A DNA stretch of 64,000 bases from Gelria sp. Kuro-4 (GCF_019668485.1 NZ_AP024619.1:1859001-1923000); one strand, 5' to 3'; counted from the first letter of the stretch, positions 35,103 to 43,543 are shown. Notes: generated from the sequence alone by a model not told the origin. Numbers and translations: made by a program.

Positions 35103-35131
35103 ATTATAACATGCCCTGCTGCCCTTGGCAA
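35103..35131 (-). promoter_or_regulatory. Sigma-A type promoter of the OLE RNA
   Basis: On the minus strand -35 TTGCCA (35131-35126), 17-base spacer, -10 TATAAT (35108-35103). It lies just after the stop codon of the PAP2-type gene, so OLE RNA and the oapA-dxs genes can be transcribed apart from the upstream operon. Confidence 0.75.
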
Positions 35132-35137
35132 AGCGCA

Positions 35138-35575
35138 TCAGAGCCTCACAGCGCTCGCTACGATGAGCCCGAGCAGCGCCCCGGCAAATACCTCCACCGG
35201 CGTGTGCCCCAGGAGCTCGCGCAAGCGTTCTTCGCGAAATCTGCCGCCACGGAAAACTTCGTCGATTATTTTGTTGAGCACGCTGGCCTGCGCCCCGGCC
35301 GCCCGGCGCACACCGGCGGAATCATACATCACAATGAAGGCAAAGACCAAGGCGATGGCCGTCTCGGGCGCGGCAAACCCCTCTACGCGGCCTACGGCTA
35401 CGGCGAGAGCGCTCACCAAAGCAGAGTGGGAGCTCGGCATCCCGCCGGGACTCACCAGGCGGTGAAAGTCCCACCTGCGGTTCTTTATAAGGGTAAAGGG
35501 AACCTTCAGCCCCTGTGCTATGGCCCAGGCCAGAAGTGCCGTCAAGAGAATTCGGTTGTGCAGGAGACCGGACAT
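35138..35575 (-). CDS. Divergent PAP2 family membrane protein (YuiD-like)
   Basis: A 145-residue membrane protein of the divergent PAP2 family (DUF212). It has LVSPGGMPSSHSALVSALAVAVG with the conserved SSH motif, FAFIVMYDSAGVRRAAG, a LNKIIDE stretch and the C-terminal GHTPVEVFAGALLGLIVA with the second conserved histidine. It is probably a lipid- or undecaprenyl-pyrophosphate-type phosphatase, which would fit the polyprenyl synthase gene next to it; the substrate is unproven. GGGAGGTACC precedes the ATG. Confidence 0.88.
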   Translation of the reverse strand: MSGLLHNRILLTALLAWAIAQGLKVPFTLIKNRRWDFHRLVSPGGMPSSHSALVSALAVAVGRVEGFAAPETAIALVFAFIVMYDSAGVRRAAGAQASVLNKIIDEVFRGGRFREERLRELLGHTPVEVFAGALLGLIVASAVRL

Positions 35576-35599
35576 GACAGCGGTACCTCCCGACTGCCC

Positions 35600-36493
35600 C
35601 TAGTGATTCCGCTCCACCGTGAAGCGGGCCAATTGCCGGAGCGGTTCGGCTCCCGGGCCAAACGCACCTAGAGCGGCTTCCGCCTCAGCCGCCAGCCGCC
35701 GTGCTTCCTGGCGAGCTTTGGCCAAGCCGTACAGAGTCACATAAGTCAGTTTTTGCTTTTGAGCATCGTTTTTTACCGGCTTGCCCAAGACCTTGGGATC
35801 ACCGGTGGCATCGAGGATGTCATCGGAGATTTGAAACGCCAGCCCGAGTTTTTCCCCATAAGCGGTCAGGGCGGCGAGTTCCGCCGGAGCCGCCCCGGCC
35901 AGGAGGGCGCCCACCCGGACGGAGGCGCGCAGCAGGGCGCCTGTCTTGTGGGTGTGAATGTAGTGCAGGAACTCGCCGTCGGCGTCGCTCTTGCCTTGCG
36001 CGCGGATGTCGGCGCTCTGCCCGCCCACCATCCCTTCAGGGCCGGCGGCAGCAGCAATTTCCGCGATCGCCGCGAGGACTTTTTCCGGGGCGACTTCAGC
36101 CGGGTACTCGGCGGTCGCCAGTATCGCGAAGGCCTGGGTAAGGAGACCGTCGCCGGCCAGGATGGCCTGGGCCTCCCCAAAGACCTTATGATTGGTGGGT
36201 TTCCCCCGGCGCCAGTCGTCGTCGTCCATGGCCGGCAAATCGTCGTGAATCAGGGAGTAAGTGTGAATAAACTCCAGGGCGCAGGCCGCCGGGAGGGCCA
36301 CCTTGGGATCCCGTCCCAGAGCTTCAGCGCCGGCCAGGGCCAGAACCGGTCGCAGCCGCTTGCCGCCGGCAAACAGGCTGTAGCGCATAGCTTCCCCCAA
36401 TTGCCGGGCGGGCTCCGGCAGCACGGGGAGATACGCGGCCAAGGCCTCTTCCACCCAGCGGGCGCGCTCCACCAGGTACGCTTCCAGATTCAT
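35600..36493 (-). CDS. ispA: Farnesyl/geranyl diphosphate synthase
   Basis: Trans-prenyltransferase of 297 residues. The first aspartate-rich motif is in YSLIHDDLPAMDDDDWRRGKPTNHK. The second is FQISDDILDATGD near residue 230. FAGGKRLRPVLALAGAEALG, KTGALLRASVRVGA and TYVTLYGLAKAR are further family marks. It extends the DMAPP/IPP made by the Dxs and IspH steps encoded in this window. ATG overlaps the xseB stop (ATGA). Confidence 0.95.
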   Translation of the reverse strand: MNLEAYLVERARWVEEALAAYLPVLPEPARQLGEAMRYSLFAGGKRLRPVLALAGAEALGRDPKVALPAACALEFIHTYSLIHDDLPAMDDDDWRRGKPTNHKVFGEAQAILAGDGLLTQAFAILATAEYPAEVAPEKVLAAIAEIAAAAGPEGMVGGQSADIRAQGKSDADGEFLHYIHTHKTGALLRASVRVGALLAGAAPAELAALTAYGEKLGLAFQISDDILDATGDPKVLGKPVKNDAQKQKLTYVTLYGLAKARQEARRLAAEAEAALGAFGPGAEPLRQLARFTVERNH

Positions 36494-36723
36494 GCTTCTT
36501 CCTCCTCTTCCTCTTTGCCCCCGGTGTCCTTCAGCTCCAGCACCTTCAGCGTGTCTTCGGCCGCGCCCAAAAGCTTCTGGCAGTGCGCAAGGAGAGCGGA
36601 TCCTTCTTTAAAATAGGCCAGCGCCTCCTCAAGGGGAAGCTCACCGTGTTCTAAAGCCTGCGTCAGTTCGTCCAACCGGGCCATGGCCTCTTCAAAGCTC
36701 AGGTCCTTGTTTTTCCGTGCCAC
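36490..36723 (-). CDS. xseB: Exodeoxyribonuclease VII small subunit
   Basis: About 77 residues with the family motif LSFEEAMARLDELTQALEHG and LEEALAYFKEGSALLAHCQKLL. It forms a coiled-coil assembly on XseA. The GTG start at 36723 follows GAGGGG; an open frame further upstream runs into xseA and is not used. The C-terminus is a run of acidic residues. Between xseA and ispA, the classical order. Confidence 0.93.
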   Translation of the reverse strand: MARKNKDLSFEEAMARLDELTQALEHGELPLEEALAYFKEGSALLAHCQKLLGAAEDTLKVLELKDTGGKEEEEEEA

Positions 36724-36724
36724 C

Positions 36725-37954
36725 TTATTTCCCCTCTTCCCCTGTTTCTTGGCGGACGATGACGGTGCCGTCCGCAAAGCGCACGCGCAGCCGCTGCCCG
36801 CGTTGCACCTGGCTGGCGCGGGTGACGGGTACCCCGCTTACGGCATCCATGACGACGGCAAAGCCACGCTCGAGAACGCTCAGGGGGTCGAGCGCGGTGA
36901 AAGCGCGTCGTGTCTCCGCGAGTTGTGCCGCTTTCCGGAGCAAAAACTGGCGGCGGGCCCGCTTGAACCCGTCGGTTGCGTAAGCCAGGGCCTGGCGTTT
37001 TTCCGCCAGAAAAAGAGCGGGTTCGCGCCAGGGGCGCCGGCTCAAGAGCTGAAGCAGCCTTTGCTTTTTCTTCCGCCACTGCTCCCCGGCCGCTTGGCGG
37101 AGCCGCGCCGCGCAGCGCTCAAGTTCCTGCTCCAGGTGACGCCGGTCCGGGACCACCAGTTCCGCTGCCGCGGAAGGAGTGGGCGCCCGCACGTCTGCTG
37201 CCAGGTCGGCCAGAGTGACGTCGATCTCATGACCAACCGCGCTCACCACCGGCACGCGCGAGGCCGCGATGGCCCGGGCCACCCTTTCATCGTTAAAGGT
37301 CCACAGATCTTCCTTGCTCCCGCCCCCGCGGGCCAGGATGACGACATCCAGCTCCTTTTCCCGGTTAAGGCGCCGCAGCGCCTGAACGATCTCGCTGCCG
37401 GCACCGCCGCCCTGTACAGTAACCGGAGCAAGTAATAGTTCAATTCCAGCGAAGCGCCGCCGGGCCACCGCGATGATATCCTGCAGTGCGGCTCCCACCG
37501 GCGAGGTGATCACGCCCACGCGCCGGGGAAAGCGGGGCAGCGGGCGCTTGCGCTCTGCGCTGAAGAGGCCTTCCTTGGCTAAACGCTCGCGGGTCTGCTC
37601 CAGGGCGAGAAACAGGGCGCCCAGGCCGTCGGGTTCGAGTTCTCGGACATAGAGCTGGTAGCTGCCGTCACGTTCGTAGACGCCGACCTCGCCGAAGGCC
37701 AGTACACCAAGGCCTGTCGTCGGCTGAAAGCGGAGGCGCCGGTTAAAGCTCCTGAACATGACGCAGCGCAGGCTGCTGGCCTTGTCCTTGAGGGTGAAAT
37801 AAAGGTGGCCCGAGGTGTGAAGTTTGCACGTGCCGATTTCACCTCGGACCCACACCCCTAAGAGGCGGGGGTCCGACTCAAGATTTCCTTTGATAAGCCG
37901 CGTGAGGTCGGTGACGCTGTAAACCAGAGCGGGTAAAGGAACAGGACGGTTCAT
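36725..37954 (-). CDS. xseA: Exodeoxyribonuclease VII large subunit
   Basis: A 409-residue subunit of the single-strand exonuclease. The N-terminal OB fold has VWVRGEIGTCKLHTSGHLYFTLKD and RCVMFRSF. The catalytic domain has RVGVITSPVGAALQDIIAVA, DVVILARGGGSKEDLWTFNDE and VSAVGHEIDVTLADLAADVRAPTPSAAAEL. The end is a coiled coil and a short C-terminal domain. ATG overlaps the stop of the upstream Kae1-like gene (ATGA). Confidence 0.96.
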   Translation of the reverse strand: MNRPVPLPALVYSVTDLTRLIKGNLESDPRLLGVWVRGEIGTCKLHTSGHLYFTLKDKASSLRCVMFRSFNRRLRFQPTTGLGVLAFGEVGVYERDGSYQLYVRELEPDGLGALFLALEQTRERLAKEGLFSAERKRPLPRFPRRVGVITSPVGAALQDIIAVARRRFAGIELLLAPVTVQGGGAGSEIVQALRRLNREKELDVVILARGGGSKEDLWTFNDERVARAIAASRVPVVSAVGHEIDVTLADLAADVRAPTPSAAAELVVPDRRHLEQELERCAARLRQAAGEQWRKKKQRLLQLLSRRPWREPALFLAEKRQALAYATDGFKRARRQFLLRKAAQLAETRRAFTALDPLSVLERGFAVVMDAVSGVPVTRASQVQRGQRLRVRFADGTVIVRQETGEEGK

Positions 37955-38916
37955 TGGTGTCCCCTCCCGAGGGCCCTACAGCCCAGTAAGGCGATGCCCA
38001 CGGCGTTATCCGTACTCAGCTGGGGCGGCGCAAAAAAGAGCCTGGCTCCTACCGCCCGGTGCTCCAACCGTGCGGTCAGGCGTGTACGTAAAAAAGAATT
38101 GCCGGCCACGCCGCCCACAAGAAGGACGTCCTTAATACCGAGCTCGCGCACCGCGCTCCGCAGCACCTTTTCCAGGGTGTTGGCGATACAGCGAAACACA
38201 GCCCGCGCCACGGTTCCTTTGGCAGCTCCTCTTTCCACCTGGCGCAGCGCCGCACTGGTGGGTCCCGAAAAGCTGACGTCACGGCCCCGGACAACGGAAG
38301 GCAGCGAGAATTCCAAACCTTGTCCGGAGCGGGCCAGCTCCTCCAGGTGCGGACCGGCGGGGAAGGGCAGACCCAACGCTGCTCCCACCCGGTCCACAAA
38401 CTGGCCGGCGTTTAGATCCAGGGACTTTCCCAGAACAGTGACGGCAAAGCCCGCGTCGTCCCGCTCGACCTGCAGGATTTCGGTGGTGCCTCCGGAAAGG
38501 TGTACCGCCAGAAAGGAGCGCTGCTGTGGTCCGCCTGCCCCGGCTTGTCCAGCCGCCAGGTGTCCTTCTTGGTGGCTGAAGGCCAAAGCCGGTACCTGGA
38601 GCACTGCCGCCAAGGAACGGGCCAGGTTGGCGCCCGCCGTAAAAACGGGGAGGTAGGATGCTTTCTCCCGGCGGGGAAGGGCGGTAAAGGCCACCGCCGT
38701 CACCTGCTCCCCCACCTCAGCGCGCACCTGGGCCACGAGTTCAGGAAGGTTCCGCCAATGTTGAAAAAGGGCCGCCTCTTGGCGCAGCCCGATCTCACCC
38801 TGGGGGACCGCCAGAACTTTACGCCGGTCTGCCCGGACAGCGCCGGCCGCAGTGACAGCTGCCACCGAGGTGGTGTAACAGCTGGTATCGAAACCCAGCA
38901 CCACACCCTGCGCCAT
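37951..38916 (-). CDS. Kae1/TsaD-like protein (paralogue of the tRNA t6A enzyme)
   Basis: About 321 residues of the Kae1/TsaD ASKHA fold. VLGFDTSCYTTSVAAV is at the N-terminus. The metal-binding HxxxH is kept as FSHQEGHLAAG. Phosphate/ligand motifs are HLSGGTTEILQVE, SLDLNAGQFVDRVGAALGLPFP and SGPTSAALRQVE, and the C-terminal GGVAGNSFLRTRL and STDNAVGIALLG follow. Such copies beside xseA occur in several Clostridia in addition to true tsaD as I recall; its role is unknown. ATG at 38916 overlaps the nusB stop by one base; a longer open frame lies within nusB. Confidence 0.8.
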   Translation of the reverse strand: MAQGVVLGFDTSCYTTSVAAVTAAGAVRADRRKVLAVPQGEIGLRQEAALFQHWRNLPELVAQVRAEVGEQVTAVAFTALPRREKASYLPVFTAGANLARSLAAVLQVPALAFSHQEGHLAAGQAGAGGPQQRSFLAVHLSGGTTEILQVERDDAGFAVTVLGKSLDLNAGQFVDRVGAALGLPFPAGPHLEELARSGQGLEFSLPSVVRGRDVSFSGPTSAALRQVERGAAKGTVARAVFRCIANTLEKVLRSAVRELGIKDVLLVGGVAGNSFLRTRLTARLEHRAVGARLFFAPPQLSTDNAVGIALLGCRALGRGHQ

Positions 38917-39335
38917 CACAAACGACCGTCCTCGGCCAGTCGGCCGCGTGCCACCGCGCTGAGCACACCGTTGATGAAACGGCCGGCTTCGGGGGTGGAA
39001 TACTTTTTGGCCAGCTCCACAGCTTCGTTGATGGAAACGGCCACGGGGATATCCGAGCAGAAGAGAATTTCGTAACAGGCCAGACGCAGGATCAGCCGGT
39101 CGAGCACCGCCATGCGCTCCACGCTCCATTCGTGGCTGCAGCGGCGCAGGAGCTCATCCAGTTCGGGCAGCCGCTCCAGCACACCCGTCACCAAATCCCG
39201 GGCAAAGGCCACATCAGCTGATGCGATCGCTTCCTGTTCACAGGTTGCGTTTAAGGCAAACTCAGGCTGAGCCCCGCCCAGTTCAACTTGAAAAAGGGTC
39301 TTCAGCGCGGCCTCGCGCCCTTGTCGCCGGCCCAA
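38916..39335 (-). CDS. nusB: Transcription antitermination factor NusB
   Basis: A 139-residue all-helical protein of rRNA antitermination complexes. It has GRRQGREAALKTLFQVELGG at the start, FARDLVTGVLERLPELDELL, the conserved WSVERMAVLDRLILRLACYEIL and VSINEAVELAKKYSTPEAGRFINGVLSAVA. The start is TTG at 39335 with AAGGAG upstream. It follows the DUF2273 gene by 18 bases. Confidence 0.95.
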   Translation of the reverse strand: MGRRQGREAALKTLFQVELGGAQPEFALNATCEQEAIASADVAFARDLVTGVLERLPELDELLRRCSHEWSVERMAVLDRLILRLACYEILFCSDIPVAVSINEAVELAKKYSTPEAGRFINGVLSAVARGRLAEDGRL

Positions 39336-39353
39336 TTCAACCGCTCCTTCCGC

Positions 39354-39566
39354 TTAGCGTGGGGGGAACAACTGCCGCCAGAGCGCACCGAGCCCCTGCT
39401 CATCGTCCAGGCGCTTCCCCAGCCAGTAACCGAGTCCCAGGCATACAAACAGGAAAACGGCGGCCAAGAGCCCCCGCGTGAGCACCAGCCACCCAAAAAA
39501 CAGGCCCAGGAGCGAACCAAGCACCTTGCCACCGTGCCGTGTGAAAAACTCGTACAGGGTTTCCAT
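39354..39566 (-). CDS. DUF2273 family small membrane protein
   Basis: A 70-residue protein with two close membrane helices (VLGSLLGLFFGWLVL and LLAAVFLFVCLGLGYWLG) and a short polar tail. DUF2273 proteins accompany Asp23/AmaP in Firmicutes and presumably form part of the same membrane-anchored stress complex. AGAGGTGG precedes the ATG at 39566. Confidence 0.88.
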   Translation of the reverse strand: METLYEFFTRHGGKVLGSLLGLFFGWLVLTRGLLAAVFLFVCLGLGYWLGKRLDDEQGLGALWRQLFPPR

Positions 39567-39590
39567 GCGGCCACCTCTTTTATTCTGGCG

Positions 39591-40130
39591 CTAGCGGACC
39601 TTGAACCGCTGTTCACCGCCGATGTCTTTGACCGCCACCCGAATCGCCGCCGCCTTAAGCCCCACGACCTCCTCCAAGCGCCGGCGCACGGTTTCCTGAA
39701 GGCGGGCACCCAGGGTAGGCACGTTAACTTCGCTTCCCACCCAGGCCTTGAGGCTTACGCTGACGCCTTCCGGCCGAGCCCGCACCCGGGAGCGCACGTC
39801 CTTTACGCCCTCCACCTGGGCGGCGGCGCGCTGCACCAGGTTCTCGATGGCCGTGAGGGCAATGCTGACCTCGCCCAGCTCTGAGTTTTGCACCAGAAAC
39901 TGCCCCTCCCGCCGCCAGGGCCAAGCCAGGTACGCCAGGCGCAGGGCCAGCACCAGCACTAAAAGCGCCGCCGCTGCTGCCTCCCAGCGGCCGAAGACGT
40001 AAGCAGCCAGCAAGTTGGAAGCCACCGGGAGCACGGCCGGAACCCGCCCGGCGGCTGAGCCCAGAAAGAGCGCGACAGCTATGAGGAAAAGACTCGTTAG
40101 AAAGACCAGGAGGCGGTCGCCAGAGCCCAT
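39591..40130 (-). CDS. amaP: AmaP-type membrane anchor of the Asp23 complex
   Basis: A 179-residue protein with two N-terminal helices (RLLVFLTSLFLIAVALFLGSAAG and AAAALLVLVLALRLAYLAWP). A cytoplasmic domain resembling Asp23 follows (VSIALTAIENLVQRAAAQVEGVKDVRSRVRARPEGVSVSL). In Staphylococcus AmaP anchors Asp23 at the membrane. Encoded between the Asp23-type gene and the DUF2273 gene. Confidence 0.85.
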   Translation of the reverse strand: MGSGDRLLVFLTSLFLIAVALFLGSAAGRVPAVLPVASNLLAAYVFGRWEAAAAALLVLVLALRLAYLAWPWRREGQFLVQNSELGEVSIALTAIENLVQRAAAQVEGVKDVRSRVRARPEGVSVSLKAWVGSEVNVPTLGARLQETVRRRLEEVVGLKAAAIRVAVKDIGGEQRFKVR

Positions 40131-40142
40131 CGCTTCACTTCC

Positions 40143-40550
40143 TTACTTGACACGGGCATCTTCTTCCTTTTCCTCGCCGGCGATTTTTACCCCTTGCACG
40201 TGGATATTAACCTCCACCACGTCCAGGCCCGTCATGCTTTCAATGGCTTTCTTGACGTTTTCTTGTACACGCCAGGCCACTTCCGGAATTTTTACGCCAA
40301 AATCCACGATGAGAAACAGATCGACGGCCGCCTGACGCTCGCCCACTTCTACTTTAACACCGCGCGTCAGGTTTTTCCGCCCCAGCATTTCGGCGATACC
40401 GCCGGCCAAGCCCCCGCTCATCCCGGCCACGCCCGGCACCTCGGTGGCAGCCAAACCGGCGATAATGGCCACAACCTCATCAGCGATCTTAACGCTGCCG
40501 ATGTCATTTTCCGCTTTAAGGATTTGGATGTCCCCTGGTAGCTTATCCAA
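40143..40550 (-). CDS. asp23: Asp23/Gls24 family envelope stress protein
   Basis: About 135 residues of the Asp23/YqhY family (SVKIADEVVAIIAGLAATEVPGVAGMSGG, RGVKVEVGERQAAVDLFLIVDFGVKIPEVAWRVQENVKKAIESMTGLDVVEVNIHV overall pattern). YqhY in B. subtilis lies in the accBC-nusB region and affects lipid metabolism. A GTG two codons upstream overlaps the ribosome binding site GGAGG, so TTG at 40550 is preferred. First gene of the unit, behind a good promoter. Confidence 0.9.
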   Translation of the reverse strand: MDKLPGDIQILKAENDIGSVKIADEVVAIIAGLAATEVPGVAGMSGGLAGGIAEMLGRKNLTRGVKVEVGERQAAVDLFLIVDFGVKIPEVAWRVQENVKKAIESMTGLDVVEVNIHVQGVKIAGEEKEEDARVK

Positions 40551-40582
40551 GGTCACACCTCCTCACCCTCTGTTGCCCCTTC

Positions 40583-40611
40583 ATTATAACAAAACGGGGA
40601 ACCTGTGACAA
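40583..40611 (-). promoter_or_regulatory. Sigma-A type promoter of the asp23-nusB-xse-ispA unit
   Basis: On the minus strand -35 TTGTCA (40611-40606), exactly 17 bases, then -10 TATAAT (40588-40583). It lies in the 66-base gap between spoIIIAH and the Asp23-type gene, separating vegetative housekeeping genes from the sporulation operon upstream. Confidence 0.85.
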
Positions 40612-40616
40612 CATTA

Positions 40617-41192
40617 CTACGGTCTGGTATCGATGATGATTTTTTCCCGGGAGAGGCCGGTTGCTGTGGCCACTATGTCGCCGATTTGGGCGGCCTGCTG
40701 CATGGTGAGCTCGGGCACCTTCACCAGGACGTGTGCCGAGTCCTCATGGAGGTAAACCAGCGCATCGGGAAAATCTTTGGCCTTGATGAGCCCTTCCACC
40801 TCAGCCTCCTTCGCGGCCTGTTGGCTGAGAAACAACAGGCGGGTGTGGGCTTCACGCCGGTTGCCTTCATCGGAATTGGGATTGTGAACAATCTCGCGCA
40901 GGGTGTCCATTTCCTGGCTGCGAACGCGGTCGCGCTCCAGGCGTTGTTCTGTATAGTAGTCCGCGCGCTTTCCGGGAGCCGTCCCGTCCGGGGGTTTCGT
41001 GCCCGGTTCCTGCTCCGGGGCGGGTGATTCGGGAGCGGGCGCAGGGGCTTCTTTGGCTTGTTCCTCGTTTATGAGCCCGGCGTCGGCCGGCGGAGTGGTC
41101 TCAACCGCCCGGCTACGCAGGTAAAATGCAGCGGCCAGCAAAACGATTAAGCAGACCAACAGCCAGATTATCGTCCCGCGGTTACGCCACAT
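40617..41192 (-). CDS. spoIIIAH: Stage III sporulation protein AH
   Basis: A 191-residue mother-cell protein with one N-terminal helix (GTIIWLLVCLIVLLAAAFYL), a proline- and acid-rich linker and a C-terminal EscJ/PrgK-like ring domain (LREIVHNPNSDEGNRREAHTRLLFLS ... FPDALVYLHEDSAHVLVKVPEL). SpoIIIAH binds SpoIIQ of the forespore across the septum to build the feeding-tube channel. Last gene of the spoIIIA operon; SpoIIQ is not in this window. Confidence 0.92.
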   Translation of the reverse strand: MWRNRGTIIWLLVCLIVLLAAAFYLRSRAVETTPPADAGLINEEQAKEAPAPAPESPAPEQEPGTKPPDGTAPGKRADYYTEQRLERDRVRSQEMDTLREIVHNPNSDEGNRREAHTRLLFLSQQAAKEAEVEGLIKAKDFPDALVYLHEDSAHVLVKVPELTMQQAAQIGDIVATATGLSREKIIIDTRP

Positions 41193-41195
41193 GTT

Positions 41196-41825
41196 TTATG
41201 CTCCCTCCTTTTCCAAAACCATGACCTTGTGTGCCGGCAGGCCGAGCAGCACTTGCACCGCCTGCGCCAGCTGCTCTTTCACTCCAGGATCGCGCGCCCC
41301 GCTGGCCACCACCAAAACCCCGCGGACAGCCGGGAGGGTCTCGCCCGCTACCACCGGCCGTTCTTCTCCCCCGGCCCGGGCCATCACCACCTGGGCTTCG
41401 TTGCGCGTCTCCTGCGAGGTGCGCGTGGTTCCGGCGGGATCCTTTTCTTCGGTGCTGCGGACTTCCTGTTGGGAGTTGGTGGCATAGCTTACGCTGCCGC
41501 CGCCTTCCAGGCTGACCTGGACGATCACCTGGCCGGCGCCGGCAATCTGGGACAGGGTCGCAGCCAGCTGGGCCTCAAGGTTTTTTTGGTAACCGGCACC
41601 GGTGACGGGAACGGCCGTGCCGGTCGGATAGCTTTCGCCGCCGCTTTCTGCCGGAGCCGGGCGGGTGGCCGGGCTTTTGATCAGGCGGCCGGTTACGAGA
41701 AGCACCAGCCCCAAACCGGCCAGCAGGCTGAGTTTTATGAGGGTGGCGCGGTCAAGGTTGAGCCATTTTACCTTGTACCCCGCCGGCCCGGGCCGGCTCC
41801 AATTGTTCTTGCTCTCGGGCAACAT
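41196..41825 (-). CDS. spoIIIAG: Stage III sporulation protein AG
   Basis: A 209-residue membrane-anchored ring protein (helix LIKLSLLAGLGLVLLVTGRLI near residues 30-50). Its C-terminal domain carries LEAQLAATLSQIAGAGQVIVQVSLEGGG and VRGVLVVASGARDPGVKEQLAQAVQVLLGLPAHKVMV patterns typical of SpoIIIAG. It forms a large oligomeric ring in the SpoIIIA-SpoIIQ complex. Three bases separate it from each neighbour. Confidence 0.93.
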   Translation of the reverse strand: MLPESKNNWSRPGPAGYKVKWLNLDRATLIKLSLLAGLGLVLLVTGRLIKSPATRPAPAESGGESYPTGTAVPVTGAGYQKNLEAQLAATLSQIAGAGQVIVQVSLEGGGSVSYATNSQQEVRSTEEKDPAGTTRTSQETRNEAQVVMARAGGEERPVVAGETLPAVRGVLVVASGARDPGVKEQLAQAVQVLLGLPAHKVMVLEKEGA

Positions 41826-41828
41826 CTC

Positions 41829-42368
41829 TCATCCTCCTTTGCGCATGATTTGGACCTCGACATCCGTAGCCGGCAGCCCGTAGAAATCGGCCACGAGGCG
41901 CTCAAGTTCCCCGACGCTCCTAGGCGTTTTCTCAGGAGGAACCTCCAGCCTAACTGTGAGCGAGCGCAGCTCTCCGAACGTGGGTTTGTCCACCCCCTCC
42001 TCTACCTCAACCTTGACCGCCACCACTTTGCCTTCTCCGCCTAGCTCCAGCAGGGAGGCTACCTGGCGGGCAACATTATGCCGGTACTCATCCAGAACCC
42101 GGGCCTGCTGCTGCGCGGCCAGGCGCTTGCCGTCGCTTAAAATGCGGTCGGTGGCGCCGGGGGCAATCGCAGGCAGCTCCAACTTGGGCTCTTGCTGCAA
42201 CCGGCTCGTCAAGAGGCTGAGCGGTCCTAGAATGGTGGCCAAGACAAAGAGACCCACCACCACCTGCACGAAGCGCTTCATTGTACCGGAAGGAAGCAGC
42301 AGTTCCAGAAAGCCGGCAAAAAGAACCAGCACCAAGATGGCGCGGATCCACTCCTGCAGCCAGGCCAT
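41829..42368 (-). CDS. spoIIIAF: Stage III sporulation protein AF
   Basis: A 179-residue protein with two N-terminal helices (IRAILVLVLFAGFLELLLPSG and FVQVVVGLFVLATILGPLSLL). A periplasmic-type ring-building domain follows (VRLEVPPEKTPRSVGELERLVADFYGLPATDVEVQI pattern). The family length is about 200. It is the sixth gene of the spoIIIA operon. Confidence 0.92.
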   Translation of the reverse strand: MAWLQEWIRAILVLVLFAGFLELLLPSGTMKRFVQVVVGLFVLATILGPLSLLTSRLQQEPKLELPAIAPGATDRILSDGKRLAAQQQARVLDEYRHNVARQVASLLELGGEGKVVAVKVEVEEGVDKPTFGELRSLTVRLEVPPEKTPRSVGELERLVADFYGLPATDVEVQIMRKGG

Positions 42369-42378
42369 GCTCCTCCAC

Positions 42379-43542
42379 CTACCTTACCAAGGCGGCCAGA
42401 TTACCTACGCCTAAGATAATGGTCAACGCCAGGAAAAAGAACAGAGCCACAACGCCTGCGGTGGCGAAGACAAAGGCCATGCTGTTGCCCAGGTCGCCCA
42501 GACACTTCGCCACCCGCGCGTCGGCGATCGGCTCGGCGAGAGCAGCGGCCAGCTTGTAGACGAAGATAAGGGCCAGGATCTTGAGCAGTGGAAAAGCGCA
42601 GATCAACAAGACGAGGAGAATCGCCACGGCGTTAACGGCGGTGCGAAGTGCCACCGTATAGCCCACAACCGCCTCCAAGGCATCGGCGAACAGTTTACCC
42701 ACCACCGGAACGAAAGAACCGGCCAGGAACTTGGCGCTGCGGATGGATACCCCGTCGGCCACGTGCGCCGCCGCGCCCTGCACAGTGCTAACCCCGACGA
42801 AGACGCAGAGAGCCAGGCCGAGCAGGGCGGCGCAGATGCCTTGCAGCAAAGACGCCAGGCGCCCTACGTTCATTTCCGGAACCAGGTAGGTAACCAGGTG
42901 CAGTACTGCCGCCAGGTAAAGGAGCGGAAAAATCACATCCTGAGTGAGTGTTCCCAGGATGGCAATGGTCGCCAGGAGCAGGGGATGGAAGACGGCCGCC
43001 GTGGTTACCGCACCGGTGGCCACCAGCAGGGTGAAAAGGACCGGCAGCAGGGCCTGCATGAAAGTGACCATGTTGGTGACGGCCGTCCGCCCCGTACCCA
43101 AGGCGATGTTGAAGCTCTGGATGGCAAAACCCATGATGGCGACAAAGAGTAACGCCTTGGCGACCCGTGCCACCCCGCCCGCTTTAAACCCCTGTTCAAC
43201 GGCTGCCAGGATGGCCGCCAGAACCACCAGCAAAAGAAGCTGCCCCAAGAGGGTGGAACTGGCCACAACCTCCTGAAAAAAGTAGCGCAGGACGGCCGCA
43301 ACGAAACCCTGCCAATTAAGCCCGTCCGGGTGGTGTACCTGAGCCAAGAGCCTGCCCAGGTTGAGCTCCGGTGCCAACCCGCCCAGCTCCCTTTCCAGAT
43401 TACGGGTAGCTTCTTCTAAAACGGAAAGATCCACCTCGGGCGGGCTGAGGTCGCTTGCCGGCTGGGCGCGTGCTGGTGCGACAAGAAAGATCACCACCAG
43501 GAGGATGAAAACAACAACCGCCTGCTTCTTCACTCTTTTCAC
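42379..43542 (-). CDS. spoIIIAE: Stage III sporulation protein AE
   Basis: A 387-residue protein with a signal-like N-terminus (AVVVFILLVVIFLVAPARA), an extracytoplasmic segment of about 65 residues and then seven or so membrane helices. Recognisable segments are VHHPDGLNWQGFVAAVLRYF, FNIALGTGRTAVTNMVTFMQALLPVLFTLL and SAKFLAGSFVPVVGKLFADALEAVVG. SpoIIIAE is the main polytopic component of the channel and resembles permease-like export parts. Confidence 0.94.
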   Translation of the reverse strand: MKRVKKQAVVVFILLVVIFLVAPARAQPASDLSPPEVDLSVLEEATRNLERELGGLAPELNLGRLLAQVHHPDGLNWQGFVAAVLRYFFQEVVASSTLLGQLLLLVVLAAILAAVEQGFKAGGVARVAKALLFVAIMGFAIQSFNIALGTGRTAVTNMVTFMQALLPVLFTLLVATGAVTTAAVFHPLLLATIAILGTLTQDVIFPLLYLAAVLHLVTYLVPEMNVGRLASLLQGICAALLGLALCVFVGVSTVQGAAAHVADGVSIRSAKFLAGSFVPVVGKLFADALEAVVGYTVALRTAVNAVAILLVLLICAFPLLKILALIFVYKLAAALAEPIADARVAKCLGDLGNSMAFVFATAGVVALFFFLALTIILGVGNLAALVR

Positions 43543-43543
43543 C

